A stretch of 64,000 nucleotides of DNA from Methylobacter sp. S3L5C. Lineage in GTDB: Bacteria > Pseudomonadota > Gammaproteobacteria > Methylococcales > Methylomonadaceae. Below are positions 34,601-43,649 of this stretch, one piece after another. The notes beneath the pieces were generated by a model, which was not told the origin of the DNA, searched no databases, and worked only from the letters and a program-made list of their open reading frames with translations. The stretch spans positions 4,379,503 through 4,443,502 of the forward strand of contig NZ_CP076024.1 of the NCBI RefSeq assembly GCF_022788635.1, written 5' to 3'. Numbering within the stretch: the first letter of the stretch is position 1; every line of letters starts with the position of its first letter. The position numbers and the translations under genes were made by a program.

Positions 34601-37296
34601 GTAAATAAAAAGGTCATGCCAAACATGCTACCCATACTGGAGCCAATAAAGGCATCCAGCGTACCGTCGCTATTAATATCAACAAAAGTGGGGGCGGCAA
34701 AACCAGGAACATTGGTCAAGCCAAAGGCATTGGGTTCACCTTGCCCAAAATTCGCACTACTGGCAGTGCCGATGTTTTCATAAAACACGGTGTTGCCTAC
34801 GGAGTTGCCAATAAAGAGATCCAGATCGCCGTCACCATCAATATCAACAAAAGTGGGCTTGGCATTATTACCAACATTGCTCAAGCCAAAATTCGATTGA
34901 TCTTGCACAAAAATCGCACTATTGGCCGTGCCGGTGTTTTCATAAAACAATGTATTGCCGTCACCGTTGCCAATAAAGGCATCCATATCGCCGTCACCAT
35001 CAATATCAACAAAAGTGGGGGCGGCATTATTACCGACATTGGTCAAACCAAAGGCATTATTGGGGGTACCCACAAAATCCGCACTAATGGCAGTACCAAT
35101 GTTTTCATAAAACTGGATGTTGCCAAATTGATCGCCAATAAAGGCATCCATATCGCCGTCACCATCAATATCAACAAAAGTGGGGGCGGCAGCACCCATT
35201 TCCTGAAAGCCATTGAGTTGACCTTGCATAAATTCCGCATTAAAGGCACTCCCGACGTTTTGATAAAACGATGTATTGCCGAAGGCATCGCCAATAAAGG
35301 CATCCAGATCGCCGTCACTATCAATATCAACAAAAGTGGGCGACTGAAAAGCATTAATACTATACAAGCCAAGGGGAGCGGAGATTGGGCTAGTGAAAGA
35401 TGGATTTCCAATAGACAGGTCATTATCGGTGACCGCCACGATAACGTTGCCAATAACAAAGCTATTGTAATTTACATCAGTACTGGTCACCGTGTGTTGA
35501 ATAACACCACGGTGCATGCCTTCACCCACCGTATCATAAGTCGCAAAGACAGTTACAGTTTGCGGCGTATTCCAGTTGGCTGTCGTAAAGGTTAAGGTGG
35601 CAAAATCAACATTTACCTGTCCGTTGGTATTACCCAAAGTAATAACAACATCGGCGGTGGGTGTGTATGTCAGTACCAAGGTATAAGTATCTGCCACACC
35701 TTCTTCGGTAACAGCGGTATTGCCGGCGGTTTGGGTAATGATGATACCCGGCGCTGCCGTTACGTCGACGGTTGCCTGAATGGCAGTAGCGGATTCTGCA
35801 CCTGCATTGTCTACGGCGGTCACGGTAAAGGCATTCAGGGTGCCGTTTGCGTTGGCATCCGGTGTCCAATAAGCAATATTTGTGGCATCAACAATAAAGT
35901 TGTTTGAAACATCCCAGTCGGTAGCCGATATTTCATCGATACCAATTCTTAAGGTACCTGATGTGATCGCTTTAACAGCAAAAGCCGTTACCGTGCCGTC
36001 ACTGTCCGCTTCATCACCTTGGGCGGCAAGATCAGCAAAAACAATAGCGATTGCGGTATCTTCATTACCGGTGGCCAGCGCTGCGGCGAAGGCGGTTAAG
36101 GTGGGTACAGCGTTGGTCGTTTGTGTGTTAATAAACAACAGGGTATCGCCAGCTTGATTGCCAATCAAGGCATCCAGCTTACCGTCGCCATTAATATCAA
36201 CAAATGTGGGCGTGGCATAAACACCGACATTGGTCAAACCAAAGGCATCACTGATTGGCGCAGCAAAATTGGCAAGGCTGGCCGTGCCGATGTTTTCATA
36301 AAAGAAGGTACTGCCACTGAGGGTACCAATAAAAGCATCCAGATCGCCATCGCCATCAATATCAACCAACGTAGACGCGACAAAATTACCGGTATTGGTC
36401 AAACCAAAGGCATCACTGACTGGCGTAGTAAAAGCGGCAAGGCTGGCAGTGCCGATATTTTCATAAAACAGGATGTTGCCATCGCCTTTGCCAATAAAGG
36501 CATCCAGATCGCCATCACCATCAATATCAACCAAACTGGGCGTGGCATTAGAACCGGTATTGGTCAAACCAAAGGCATCGCTGACTGGCGTAGTAAAAGC
36601 GGCAAGGCTGGCAGTACCGGTGTTTTGATAAAACAGGGTGTTGCCAGCAAAGTTGCCAATAAAGGCATCCAGATCGCCGTCACCATCAATATCAACAAAA
36701 GTGGGCGCAGCATAAAAACCGTCATTTGTCAAACCAAAGGCATTACTAACTGACGTAGTAAAAGCGGCAAGGCTGGCGGTGCCGGTGTTTTCATAAAACA
36801 GGGTATCACCAAGCTTATTGCCAATAAAGGCATCCAGATCGCCGTCACCATCAATGTCAACAAAAGTTGGGGCCGCATAAGTACCGACATTGGTCAAACC
36901 CAGCGGATTGCTGATTGAACCAGTGAAAACAGGATTCCCGACAGACATGTCATTATCGGTAACCGCCACGATAACGTTGCCAATAACAAAGCCATTGTAA
37001 TTTAAATCAGTACTGGTCACCGTGTGTTGAATAACGCCACGGTGCATGCCTTCACCCACCGTGTCATTAACCGCCGTCACAGTCACCGTTTGCTCGACGT
37101 TCCAGTTGGCAGTAGTGAAGGTTAAGGTGGCAAAATCAACGTTTACCTGTCCGTTGGTATTACCCAAGCTAATAATAACATCCGCTGTAGGTGCGTATGT
37201 CAGTACCAAGGTATAGGTATCGGTGGCACCACCTTCGGTAACAGCGGTATTGCCAGCGGTTTGGGTAATGATAATTTCGTAAGGTACGATTGACAT
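31678..37296 (-). CDS. Giant secreted repeat protein 3 (two five-unit FG-GAP blocks, six cadherin domains, RTX-type C-terminus)
   Basis: This 1872-residue paralogue is the shortest. Approximate order: Calx-beta (5-115), five FG-GAP units (120-395), a cadherin-like domain (398-515), Calx-beta 2 (515-628), five FG-GAP units (628-902), six classic cadherin domains (902-1488; NDNAPVFTSG and DFETKASYNFDVIANDG motifs), an Ig-like domain (about 1488-1580) and the shared C-terminal module. Block 2 is more diverged than any other block and contains longer linkers. The start MSIVPYEIIITQTAGN differs from MAVYQI of giants 1 and 2. There is no signal peptide, and the end is HGYLYIS. Its last 1.1 kb is almost identical to that of giant gene 2. 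It is probably a type I secreted, calcium-binding surface protein. Its cassette has lost both accessory genes. Confidence 0.85.
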   Translation of the reverse strand: MSIVPYEIIITQTAGNTAVTEGGATDTYTLVLTYAPTADVIISLGNTNGQVNVDFATLTFTTANWNVEQTVTVTAVNDTVGEGMHRGVIQHTVTSTDLNYNGFVIGNVIVAVTDNDMSVGNPVFTGSISNPLGLTNVGTYAAPTFVDIDGDGDLDAFIGNKLGDTLFYENTGTASLAAFTTSVSNAFGLTNDGFYAAPTFVDIDGDGDLDAFIGNFAGNTLFYQNTGTASLAAFTTPVSDAFGLTNTGSNATPSLVDIDGDGDLDAFIGKGDGNILFYENIGTASLAAFTTPVSDAFGLTNTGNFVASTLVDIDGDGDLDAFIGTLSGSTFFYENIGTASLANFAAPISDAFGLTNVGVYATPTFVDINGDGKLDALIGNQAGDTLLFINTQTTNAVPTLTAFAAALATGNEDTAIAIVFADLAAQGDEADSDGTVTAFAVKAITSGTLRIGIDEISATDWDVSNNFIVDATNIAYWTPDANANGTLNAFTVTAVDNAGAESATAIQATVDVTAAPGIIITQTAGNTAVTEEGVADTYTLVLTYTPTADVVITLGNTNGQVNVDFATLTFTTANWNTPQTVTVFATYDTVGEGMHRGVIQHTVTSTDVNYNSFVIGNVIVAVTDNDLSIGNPSFTSPISAPLGLYSINAFQSPTFVDIDSDGDLDAFIGDAFGNTSFYQNVGSAFNAEFMQGQLNGFQEMGAAAPTFVDIDGDGDMDAFIGDQFGNIQFYENIGTAISADFVGTPNNAFGLTNVGNNAAPTFVDIDGDGDMDAFIGNGDGNTLFYENTGTANSAIFVQDQSNFGLSNVGNNAKPTFVDIDGDGDLDLFIGNSVGNTVFYENIGTASSANFGQGEPNAFGLTNVPGFAAPTFVDINSDGTLDAFIGSSMGSMFGMTFLFTNSLAPVFTSGAIGSVDENALTTVVIYTAVTTDPDNLSAVTYGLGGADQLLLDINAETGAVTLKASADFESKSSYNFDVIANDGSNITTQAVVVSVNNLNDNAPVFTSGAIGSVDENALITTVIYTAVTTDADNLTSRTYTLGGDDQALLDINAETGAVTLKASANFEAKASYSFNVIAFDGTLTTPQAVVVSVNNLNDNAPVFTSGETGSVNENAIDTFIYTAVTTDADNLLEVTYSLGGTDLDLLDIDAETGTVTLKEAADFETKASYNFDVIANDGSIITTTQAVVVSVNNLNDNAPVFTSGETGSGSVDENALITTVIYAAVTTDADNLLPVTYSLGGDDQALLDINAETGAVTLKEAADFETKASYNFDVIANDGSITTTTQTVEVLVNNLNDNAPVFISSETGSVDENELTDTVIYAAVTTDADNLLPVTYSLGGDDQALLDINAETGAVTLKEAADFETKASYNFDVIANDGSITTTTQTVEVLVNNLNDNAPVFTSGAIGSVDENELTDIVIYTAVTTDADNLSLVTYSLGGDDLAWLDINEETGAVTLKEAADFETKASYNFDVIANDGSITTTTQAVVVSVLNLNDNAPTGLVTITGTAKQNQTLIAANTLADADGLGVIAYQWFANGTAINGATAESFTLGQEQVAQAITVQASYIDGADALEQVTSDASANVIALQADTAGNDSFVGSVDNSTVGYDFALADMSTNITRVGLSSDGKTVVFKGIDGTDTLTNIEDLVFGSDTISMADFLKMVTVTQLFDSLGNTNKTYAMPDLYTGPLDLDYQLIDESDNAVIIGSDSNDFIKVAGSGNKAVNSGTGNDVIDGSTGSSFLTSGEGNDTVFLDGRMAGTSWSTLTDFQQGQDHATIFGWVNGVSKVVGFSNSDGAAGYTGLTLHIQNLLPDGSAAGTTNPALNSITLTGHTLAEFGASSLADLNSQIASGTNTHFLTGQVTDSFGVHGYLYIS

Positions 37297-37329
37297 AATA
37301 TTATTGCTCTATTTAAAGTGATGCGTTAG

Positions 37330-37379
37330 TTAAAGCCGGTCAGCCTTTCGTTAGTTGAAAGTAATGCCCGGGGCTTATT
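37330..37379 (-). promoter_or_regulatory. Conserved leader element before giant gene 3 (copy 3 of 3)
   Basis: This copy keeps CTTTC...GAAAG (loop AACTAAC) and GGCTGACC. Its outer arms AAGCC and GGCTT pair although they differ from copies 1 and 2. The sequence from here to the ATG is close to copy 2. Confidence 0.4.
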
Positions 37380-37395
37380 AATTATTTTTTGTAAA

Positions 37396-37542
37396 TTAGT
37401 GGTGGTTTGGTTTGTAACCGATCAAAAACAAGCGAGTGGTTTGGTAAGTAGTAAAGGCCAGACCCGGCTTGTTAATGTTTAACCATTGCGACAAGCCTGC
37501 TGAGGCCTGCAAGTTAATTACCTGTGAAATTGTTTGAGTCAT
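37396..37542 (-). pseudogene. 48-codon N-terminal remnant of a TIGR03032-type gene (cassette 3)
   Basis: From the ATG at 37542 the frame reads 48 codons to a TAA at 37396. It matches the first 48 residues of the intact protein: INLQASAGLSQWLN against INLQASVGLWQWLN, then LAFTTYQTTRLFLIG against LAFTTYQTNRLFLLG. The rest of the gene (over 430 codons) is absent, and the giant leader follows directly. It overlaps the 3' end of the truncated TPR gene. Confidence 0.88.
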
Positions 37543-38296
37543 GACTATTTATTGAGGATGAAAAAATGTGGTTACGGAGGTACTGTGCTATATCTAATTG
37601 CCTTAAATTCTCCAGAACCAAGTCTAAATTGGTATACGCTGCATCATTTTTAGGTTGCAGGGCAATGGCACGCTGATGGCAGACCTTAGATAATTTGATT
37701 TCGGCGCGCTGTTGTAAGGTAGCCGCTAAACTGTTGTCAGCACGAGCAAAGTCAGGTTGATAACGTAACGCTGTTTTAATACAGTTAATGGCCAAATCAA
37801 GCATACCTTGCTGCCGATAAAGATGGCCTAGCTCCAAATACACGTCTGCCGCATCCGGCTTTATCTGTAACGCCGATTGATAGGAATTTTTGGCATCTGC
37901 AAACTGGTTTAGGGAGGCGAATACTTTACCCAAATTTAAGTGAGCGATTAGTAGATTTGGGGACAGCGTCAAGGCATGTTCATAACCCGCTATAGCAAGA
38001 TCGGTGTCACCCTGAAACTGCCAGAGACCGGCCAGATTGCAATGCAACACCGCCATAGTGGGTGCCAACTGCAATGCCTGTTGATAAACGTCAATAGCTT
38101 GGGCAGTTAAGCCTTGTGCCTGCAAAAGATCAGCCAGATTATGGTAAGCGGGCACAAAATCGGCTTGCAAGCGGATGGTTTCTGTAAAACACAGCATTGC
38201 CGCTGCCGGATTGCCATCCCGAACGTGCTGCTTACCTTGCTCCAAACAGATATTGGCAAGGCTGGTTTGCTTGGTTGTTAGTAATTTTTTGGTCAT
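37514..38296 (-). pseudogene. TPR protein truncated before its GT41 domain (cassette 3)
   Basis: This 260-residue frame matches residues 1-235 of the intact TPR-GT41 protein, with the same seven TPR units (for example QADFVPAYHNLADLLQAQGL). At LRQLDIAQ the similarity stops. The following bases match the region around the stop codon of the intact gene, so a deletion of about 1.4 kb removed the whole catalytic domain. The last 22 or so residues are out-of-frame read-through into the neighbouring TIGR03032 remnant. It cannot be a glycosyltransferase. A residual TPR scaffold function is possible but unsupported. It shows more amino acid change than expected for a constrained copy (for example HQRAIALQPKNDAAYTNLDLV). 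Confidence 0.85.
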
Positions 38297-39233
38297 TTCG
38301 GCAGAACACTATTTATTATTGCTAAGCAACAACGCACTTGAGCGGGTGCAGGTGTAGGTTAGGTGTCATGCTATCAAGAAAGTTAGAATTTACAAAATAA
38401 ATTTACTTTAAAAAATAAAAAAACAGATTCATATTTACAATTTTGCAATTATAAAAATTTTTAGAAAGCATTATGTCTGACAGGAGCGAGTGATTTTTTG
38501 GGAGACGACTATACTTTGAGCGGTCACAAATGCGGAAAATCAATGTAGGGTTAGTGCAACGTAACCCGACAACTGCTTGTAAATGTTGGGTTACGCTATC
38601 GCTAACCCAACCTACATTGGGCTTTTTTGATTTATTAAAAACCCGCAACCGTAAACGCTTGCAGTATATATCCTGCAGGCATGGCCTGCTGATACAGAAT
38701 TTGAATATGGCAGTTGAGTTTTAGAGTAAAGCGAGGATTTGAAAAAAATTTAATGCAAGTTAACCGGGTTATTTTTCATTGCTTTATGTTGGCCAGACAA
38801 ACATAAAATAATTGCAATATTTTCATATTTTTTACTTTATATAAAAATTTGTCACTATAGATTTTCAGATAAATAATTTCGATACCGATGCCGGTCCGGG
38901 TTTGCAACCCTGACCGAAACGTTTAAAGGCTTTACTATTTTTCAGCCGAGTTCCCACGCTCCGGCGTGGAACTCATCCAACAACGCTCAAGCGTTGCGTG
39001 ACGCAGGAGCGTCACTAGCGGCATTCCCACGCCGGAGCGTGGGAACGATAGGGCGGGGGTTATTTATTGCGAGTTACGATGCCGGTCCGGGTTTTCAACC
39101 CCGACCGAAACGTTTAAAGGCTTTACTATTTTTAAAACGTGAGCGACGGGGTTACAAGCCCCGTCGTGCTTTATTACGCTGTGTCTACTACTTCATTACG
39201 CTGTGTCGGATTACGGCTGATGCCTAACCCGAC
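38297..39233. repeat. Intergenic region: cassette 3 upstream sequence, imperfect inverted repeat and modules A-D
   Basis: The first 115 bases align with the upstream regions of cassettes 1 and 2. An imperfect 77-bp inverted repeat (38542-38618, arms beginning AATGTAGG and ending CCTACATT) carries the same GGGTTA/TAACCC idea as module C. The stretch 38630-38880 shows nothing I can name. Module A copies lie at 38887-38930 and 39078-39140, module D at 38950-39046, module B at 39139-39170 and module C at 39200-39233, abutting the lysC stop. No gene is supported. Confidence 0.7.
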
Positions 39234-40463
39234 CTAAATTGATTCAGTCTCTTTATCCAAACCAAAAGCCGCGTGTAACGCCCTAACGGCAAGTTCCAGG
39301 TATTTTTCATCGACAACGACAGATATTTTTATTTCTGAGGTTGAAATCATGCGAATATTGATACCTTCATCTGCCAATGTTTTAAACATGGTGCTGGCAA
39401 TACCGGCATGCGAACGCATTCCTACGCCAACGATTGATACTTTTACCAGGCTGTTGTCACCCTTTACTTTTCTTGCTCCCAGCTCGGCACAAGTGTGCTC
39501 CAGTATATCTTTTGCACGCGGATAATCATTGCGATTAACCGTGAAAGTAAAATCCGTGGTGGCATCATCAGCAATATTTTGCACAATCATATCCACTTCA
39601 ATATTGGCATCGGCAATAGGACCCAAAATTTTAAAAGCGACTCCGGGCAAATCAGGCACTCCGGTGATTGTTAATTTTGCTTCATCGCGATTAAAAGCAA
39701 TGCCGGATATTAAAGCACTTTCCATTTGTGATTCCTCGTAAGTAATGAGTGTGCCAGACCCTTCTTTAAATGATGATAATACGCGTAGCGCAACATTATA
39801 TTTGCCGGCAAACTCTACCGATCTGATTTGCAAAACTTTTGAACCCAAACTGGCCATTTCCAGCATTTCTTCAAAAGTAATGTGGTCAAGTCTGCGCGCT
39901 TTAGGCTCAACCCTGGGGTCAGTGGTGTAAACGCCATCCACATCCGTATAAATATGACACTCGTCGGCATTTAATGCCGCCGCCAAAGCAACCGCCGTCG
40001 TATCTGAACCGCCACGACCTAAAGTGGTAATATTACCGTGTTCATCAACACCCTGAAAACCGGCGACAACCACGACTTTACCGGTATTAAGATCAGCACG
40101 TATTTTGCTGTCGTCAATCTTTCGTATCCGTGCTTTGGTGTGAAAGCTGTCAGTCAGAATTTTTACCTGCCCGCCGGTATAAGAAACGGCAGCACAACCT
40201 GTTTGATGCAGCGCCATACTTAATAACGCCACCGTAACCTGTTCGCCGGTAGAAATTAAAACATCCATTTCCCGGTCACTGGGTTGCTCTTGAATGTCTT
40301 TTGCCAACGCGATTAACCGGTTGGTTTCGCCACTCATGGCGGAAAGCACTACCACGATTTGATTACCCAAATCATGGGCTTTTTTAACTTTTTCAGCGAC
40401 AGCTTTAATCCGCTCGACAGAGCCTACCGACGTGCCGCCAAATTTATATACATATAATGCCAT
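39234..40463 (-). CDS. lysC: Aspartate kinase
   Basis: Aspartokinase phosphorylates aspartate, the first step to lysine, threonine, methionine and diaminopimelate. The 409 residues are normal for the monofunctional class. The kinase motif KFGGTSVGS lies at 7-15. Other landmarks are TLGRGGSDTTAVALA near 167 and YTDVDGVYTTDPR near 192. Two C-terminal ACT domains (from about 265) bind the feedback inhibitor lysine. It starts 16 bp after alaS, so the two are probably cotranscribed. csrA, which often follows lysC in Gammaproteobacteria, is absent; repeats follow instead. Confidence 0.96.
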   Translation of the reverse strand: MALYVYKFGGTSVGSVERIKAVAEKVKKAHDLGNQIVVVLSAMSGETNRLIALAKDIQEQPSDREMDVLISTGEQVTVALLSMALHQTGCAAVSYTGGQVKILTDSFHTKARIRKIDDSKIRADLNTGKVVVVAGFQGVDEHGNITTLGRGGSDTTAVALAAALNADECHIYTDVDGVYTTDPRVEPKARRLDHITFEEMLEMASLGSKVLQIRSVEFAGKYNVALRVLSSFKEGSGTLITYEESQMESALISGIAFNRDEAKLTITGVPDLPGVAFKILGPIADANIEVDMIVQNIADDATTDFTFTVNRNDYPRAKDILEHTCAELGARKVKGDNSLVKVSIVGVGMRSHAGIASTMFKTLADEGINIRMISTSEIKISVVVDEKYLELAVRALHAAFGLDKETESI

Positions 40464-40479
40464 TCAATAAAACCTTTTA

Positions 40480-43092
40480 TTACGCGCCCAATTGCGCTTG
40501 TATCCAGGCAGGAACACCCGCTAATGCCGCCGCCAATCCAGCCGGATTATTACCGCCAGCCATTGCCAAATCGGGTTTTCCACCACCTTTACCACCCACT
40601 TGAGTGGCGACAAAGTTAACCAGTTCGCCGGCTTTTATCTGACTCATTTTATCTTTGGAGACAACGGCGATTAAATTAACCTTGTCGCCATCGACAACCG
40701 CCAGAACGATAGCACAACTGCCAAGCTTGTTTTTAAGCTGATCGGCCATATCGCGCAGGGATTTGGCATCCACATCATCAAGTTTGACTGCCAGTACTTT
40801 TACACCCGCTACCTCAATGGCCTGCGAACCCAACTCATCACCCGCTGAACTGGCCAGCTTTGAATTTAGGCGTTCAAGTTGTTTTTCCAGTACCCGGTTT
40901 TTTTCCAGCAATTGCTCGACTTTTTCAGCAACTTTTTCAGGTGGGCTTTTTAACAGTCCGGTAACGCTGTTCAAAGCTTTATCGCGATTGGCTATCCACT
41001 CAATACAACCACCACCGGTGACCGCTTCAATGCGTCTGACACCGGCAGCAACGCCGTTTTCACTGATTATTTTAAAACAACCGATGTCCCCTGCCCTGTT
41101 AACATGCGTACCACCACAAAGCTCGGTTGAAAACTCACCTATTTTTAAAACCCTGACTTCGGCGCCATATTTTTCGCCAAACAGCGCCATGGCACCGGCT
41201 TCTACCGCCAAATCTTTAGCCATGACTTGGGCAGAAACGGGATTGTTTAAACGAATCTGCTCATTAACCAAATACTCAAGGCTGCTAATTTGCTCAGGCG
41301 TCACCGGCTCAAAATGTGAAAAGTCAAAACGTAACCGCTCGGTATTAACCAGTGAGCCTTTTTGAGTCACATGCTCGCCTAAGGTCTGCCTTAAGGCGGC
41401 ATGTAATAAATGCGTGGCCGAATGGTTTAATTCCGTGGCTTTTCTGTCTGCCGCATTGACTTTTGCAGCACATAACTGACCTTTGCTTAAGACCCCTGAA
41501 ATCAACTTACCTTTATGTAAAAACAGGTTACCACCCTGCTTTTGCGTATCCGTCACGTTAAATACCGCTTCCGAGGCAATAATTTGGCCACAATCACCTA
41601 TCTGGCCACCGGACTCGGCATAAAAAGGCGTTTTATCCAAAACTACCAAGCCTTCTTCACCGACTTGCAAGCTATCGACTGGCTGACCTTCCAGGTAAAG
41701 TGCGACAATATTGACTTGATCATCAAGATGATCATAGCCGGTAAATTCAGTCTGACTATCGAGCTTGATATCCTGACTGTATTCCGTACCAAAACTACTG
41801 GCCGAACGCGCTCTGACCCGTTGCGCCGACATGGCGGTTTCAAAGCCGGCATGATCTACCGTCAGATTATTTTCGCGGGCAAAATCAGCGGTTAAATCAA
41901 CGGGGAAACCGTAAGTATCATAAAGCTGGAATACCGTTTCGCCGGGAATAACAGAGCCTTGCATCTTGGCAACACAAGCTTCCAGGATTCTCATGCCCTG
42001 CCCCAAAGTTTCGGCAAACCGTTCTTCTTCTTTTTTTAATACCCGTTCAGCCTGTGATTGTGCAGCTTTAAGCTCGGGAAAAGCCTCGCCCATTTCGTCA
42101 ACCAAAGGGGCAACCAGCTTATAAAAGAAAACATCCGGGATACCCAATCGATAACCATGCCGAATGGCACGTCGAATAATTCGGCGCAGCACATAACCTC
42201 GACCTTCATTGGAGGGCATGACGCCATCGGTAATTAAAAAGGCACAAGAACGAATATGATCGGCAATAACACGTAAGGAACTGATGCTTAAATCAGTGGT
42301 GTCGGCAAGTTTGGCAGCAGCTTTTAAAACGCCTTGAAATAAATCAATCTCATAATTGTTGTGCACGCCTTGCAACACCGCACTAATCCGTTCCAGCCCC
42401 ATACCTGTATCAACAGACGGCTTGGGTAGTGGCGTTAACGTGCCATCTGCATCACGGTCATACTGCATAAATACCAGATTCCAGACTTCGATATATCTAT
42501 CGCCATCTTCTTCCGGCGTACCCGGAGGGCCACCAGGAATATCGGCACCATGATCATAAAATATTTCAGTGCAAGGCCCACAAGGACCCACATCGCCCAT
42601 AGACCAAAAGTTATCTTTTGCGCCGATTTTTGAAAGACGGGCCGGCGAAACACCAATATCATGCAACCAGATATTTTCTGCTTCGGCATCCTCGTCAAAA
42701 ACGGTGACCCATAATTTCTCGGCAGGAATCTCCAACTCTTTGGTTAAAAAATCCCAGGCATAATGAATCGCTTCTTTTTTAAAATAATCGCCAAAACTAA
42801 AATTACCCAGCATTTCAAAAAACGTATGATGCCTTGCCGTATAACCGACATTTTCCAGATCATTATGTTTGCCACCGGCTCTCACACAACGCTGACTGGT
42901 CACCGCTTTGTTAAACTCACGCTGTTCCCTGCCCAAAAATACATCCTTAAACTGGACCATTCCGGCATTGGTAAATAATAAGGTAGGATCGTTAACAGGT
43001 ACCAGTGAGCTGGAAGGCTCAATGGAATGCCCACGCTGATGAAAGAACTCAAGGAAGGCGGTGCGCAGCTCAGCGCTAGTCATTTTTTTCAT
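40480..43092 (-). CDS. alaS: Alanine-tRNA ligase
   Basis: This 870-residue enzyme charges tRNA-Ala in the cytoplasm. The class II aminoacylation domain starts at [10 protein letters not shown] with motif [10 protein letters not shown] near 74. The editing domain shows the zinc-binding [12 protein letters not shown] near 562 and CGGTH near 664. The C-terminal domain is complete to the end ([12 protein letters not shown]), and the length is usual for bacteria. It lies between recX and lysC, an order common in Gammaproteobacteria. Confidence 0.97.
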   Translation of the reverse strand: MKKMTSAELRTAFLEFFHQRGHSIEPSSSLVPVNDPTLLFTNAGMVQFKDVFLGREQREFNKAVTSQRCVRAGGKHNDLENVGYTARHHTFFEMLGNFSFGDYFKKEAIHYAWDFLTKELEIPAEKLWVTVFDEDAEAENIWLHDIGVSPARLSKIGAKDNFWSMGDVGPCGPCTEIFYDHGADIPGGPPGTPEEDGDRYIEVWNLVFMQYDRDADGTLTPLPKPSVDTGMGLERISAVLQGVHNNYEIDLFQGVLKAAAKLADTTDLSISSLRVIADHIRSCAFLITDGVMPSNEGRGYVLRRIIRRAIRHGYRLGIPDVFFYKLVAPLVDEMGEAFPELKAAQSQAERVLKKEEERFAETLGQGMRILEACVAKMQGSVIPGETVFQLYDTYGFPVDLTADFARENNLTVDHAGFETAMSAQRVRARSASSFGTEYSQDIKLDSQTEFTGYDHLDDQVNIVALYLEGQPVDSLQVGEEGLVVLDKTPFYAESGGQIGDCGQIIASEAVFNVTDTQKQGGNLFLHKGKLISGVLSKGQLCAAKVNAADRKATELNHSATHLLHAALRQTLGEHVTQKGSLVNTERLRFDFSHFEPVTPEQISSLEYLVNEQIRLNNPVSAQVMAKDLAVEAGAMALFGEKYGAEVRVLKIGEFSTELCGGTHVNRAGDIGCFKIISENGVAAGVRRIEAVTGGGCIEWIANRDKALNSVTGLLKSPPEKVAEKVEQLLEKNRVLEKQLERLNSKLASSAGDELGSQAIEVAGVKVLAVKLDDVDAKSLRDMADQLKNKLGSCAIVLAVVDGDKVNLIAVVSKDKMSQIKAGELVNFVATQVGGKGGGKPDLAMAGGNNPAGLAAALAGVPAWIQAQLGA

Positions 43093-43130
43093 GGTATCAA
43101 TAATTTTAAAGTGGCACGTAAAAACGCACC

Positions 43131-43649
43131 CTAGAATTTAATGTTTAAATGATCAAACAAAGCACTAATCATCGTGCCGGAAAAACCGCGCTGCATTAAA
43201 AAGCGACTGCGTTTTGCCCACTCATTACGATCAATGAGTAAATCCTGACCATATTTTTTACTATAAACCTGCTCCAACAACACCATCCAGCTACTTACAG
43301 TTTGCTGCACAACATCGTCAAGATTAAATGCTTCTATACCATTTTTGCGCAACTCATAAGTCACCGCAACGGGCCCGTAACCTTTTTGAATACGGCATCT
43401 GGCATAGCTTTCGGCATAACGTAAATCGCTCTGCCAACCTTGCAGAGCGAAGTCCTCAATAACCGCCAAAATCTCATCCTTGTTAAAGTCTCTTAGCAGT
43501 AATTTATTCAGTAATTCTTTTTGGCTATGCTCCCTGCGCGCCAATAATCGAAGACAGCATTCCTTTATTTGCGTAGTAGTGCTTTTATCTGTGTCTTGAT
43601 TGTCACTTGCTTCATTGGCTGAAGTAAACGGGATTTCTTTATACTTCAT
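43131..43649 (-). CDS. recX: Regulatory protein RecX
   Basis: RecX binds RecA filaments and limits their growth. The protein is about 172 residues and made of three-helix repeats; [17 protein letters not shown] and the [24 protein letters not shown] segment are typical. I place the start at the ATG at 43649, not the TTG one codon upstream. It overlaps the end of recA by 11 bp, which points to translational coupling. The N-terminal 30 residues are variable, polar and probably disordered. Confidence 0.93.
   Translation of the reverse strand: MKYKEIPFTSANEASDNQDTDKSTTTQIKECCLRLLARREHSQKELLNKLLLRDFNKDEILAVIEDFALQGWQSDLRYAESYARCRIQKGYGPVAVTYELRKNGIEAFNLDDVVQQTVSSWMVLLEQVYSKKYGQDLLIDRNEWAKRSRFLMQRGFSGTMISALFDHLNIKF

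Noticed and set aside
5383-36753. Many plus-strand open frames of 60-280 codons opposite the giant genes, several alike in sequence
   Set aside because: They mirror the minus-strand repeats, recur wherever the repeat recurs and match no known family. They are antisense shadows of repetitive coding DNA.
4722-37296. CRISPR array suggested by dense regular repeats
   Set aside because: The repeats keep reading frame, encode FG-GAP and cadherin domains and lack unique spacers of constant length.
37514-38296. The cassette 3 TPR frame as a functional stand-alone TPR gene
   Set aside because: Its end is deletion read-through into a neighbouring remnant, and the catalytic domain is absent, so a pseudogene is the better call.
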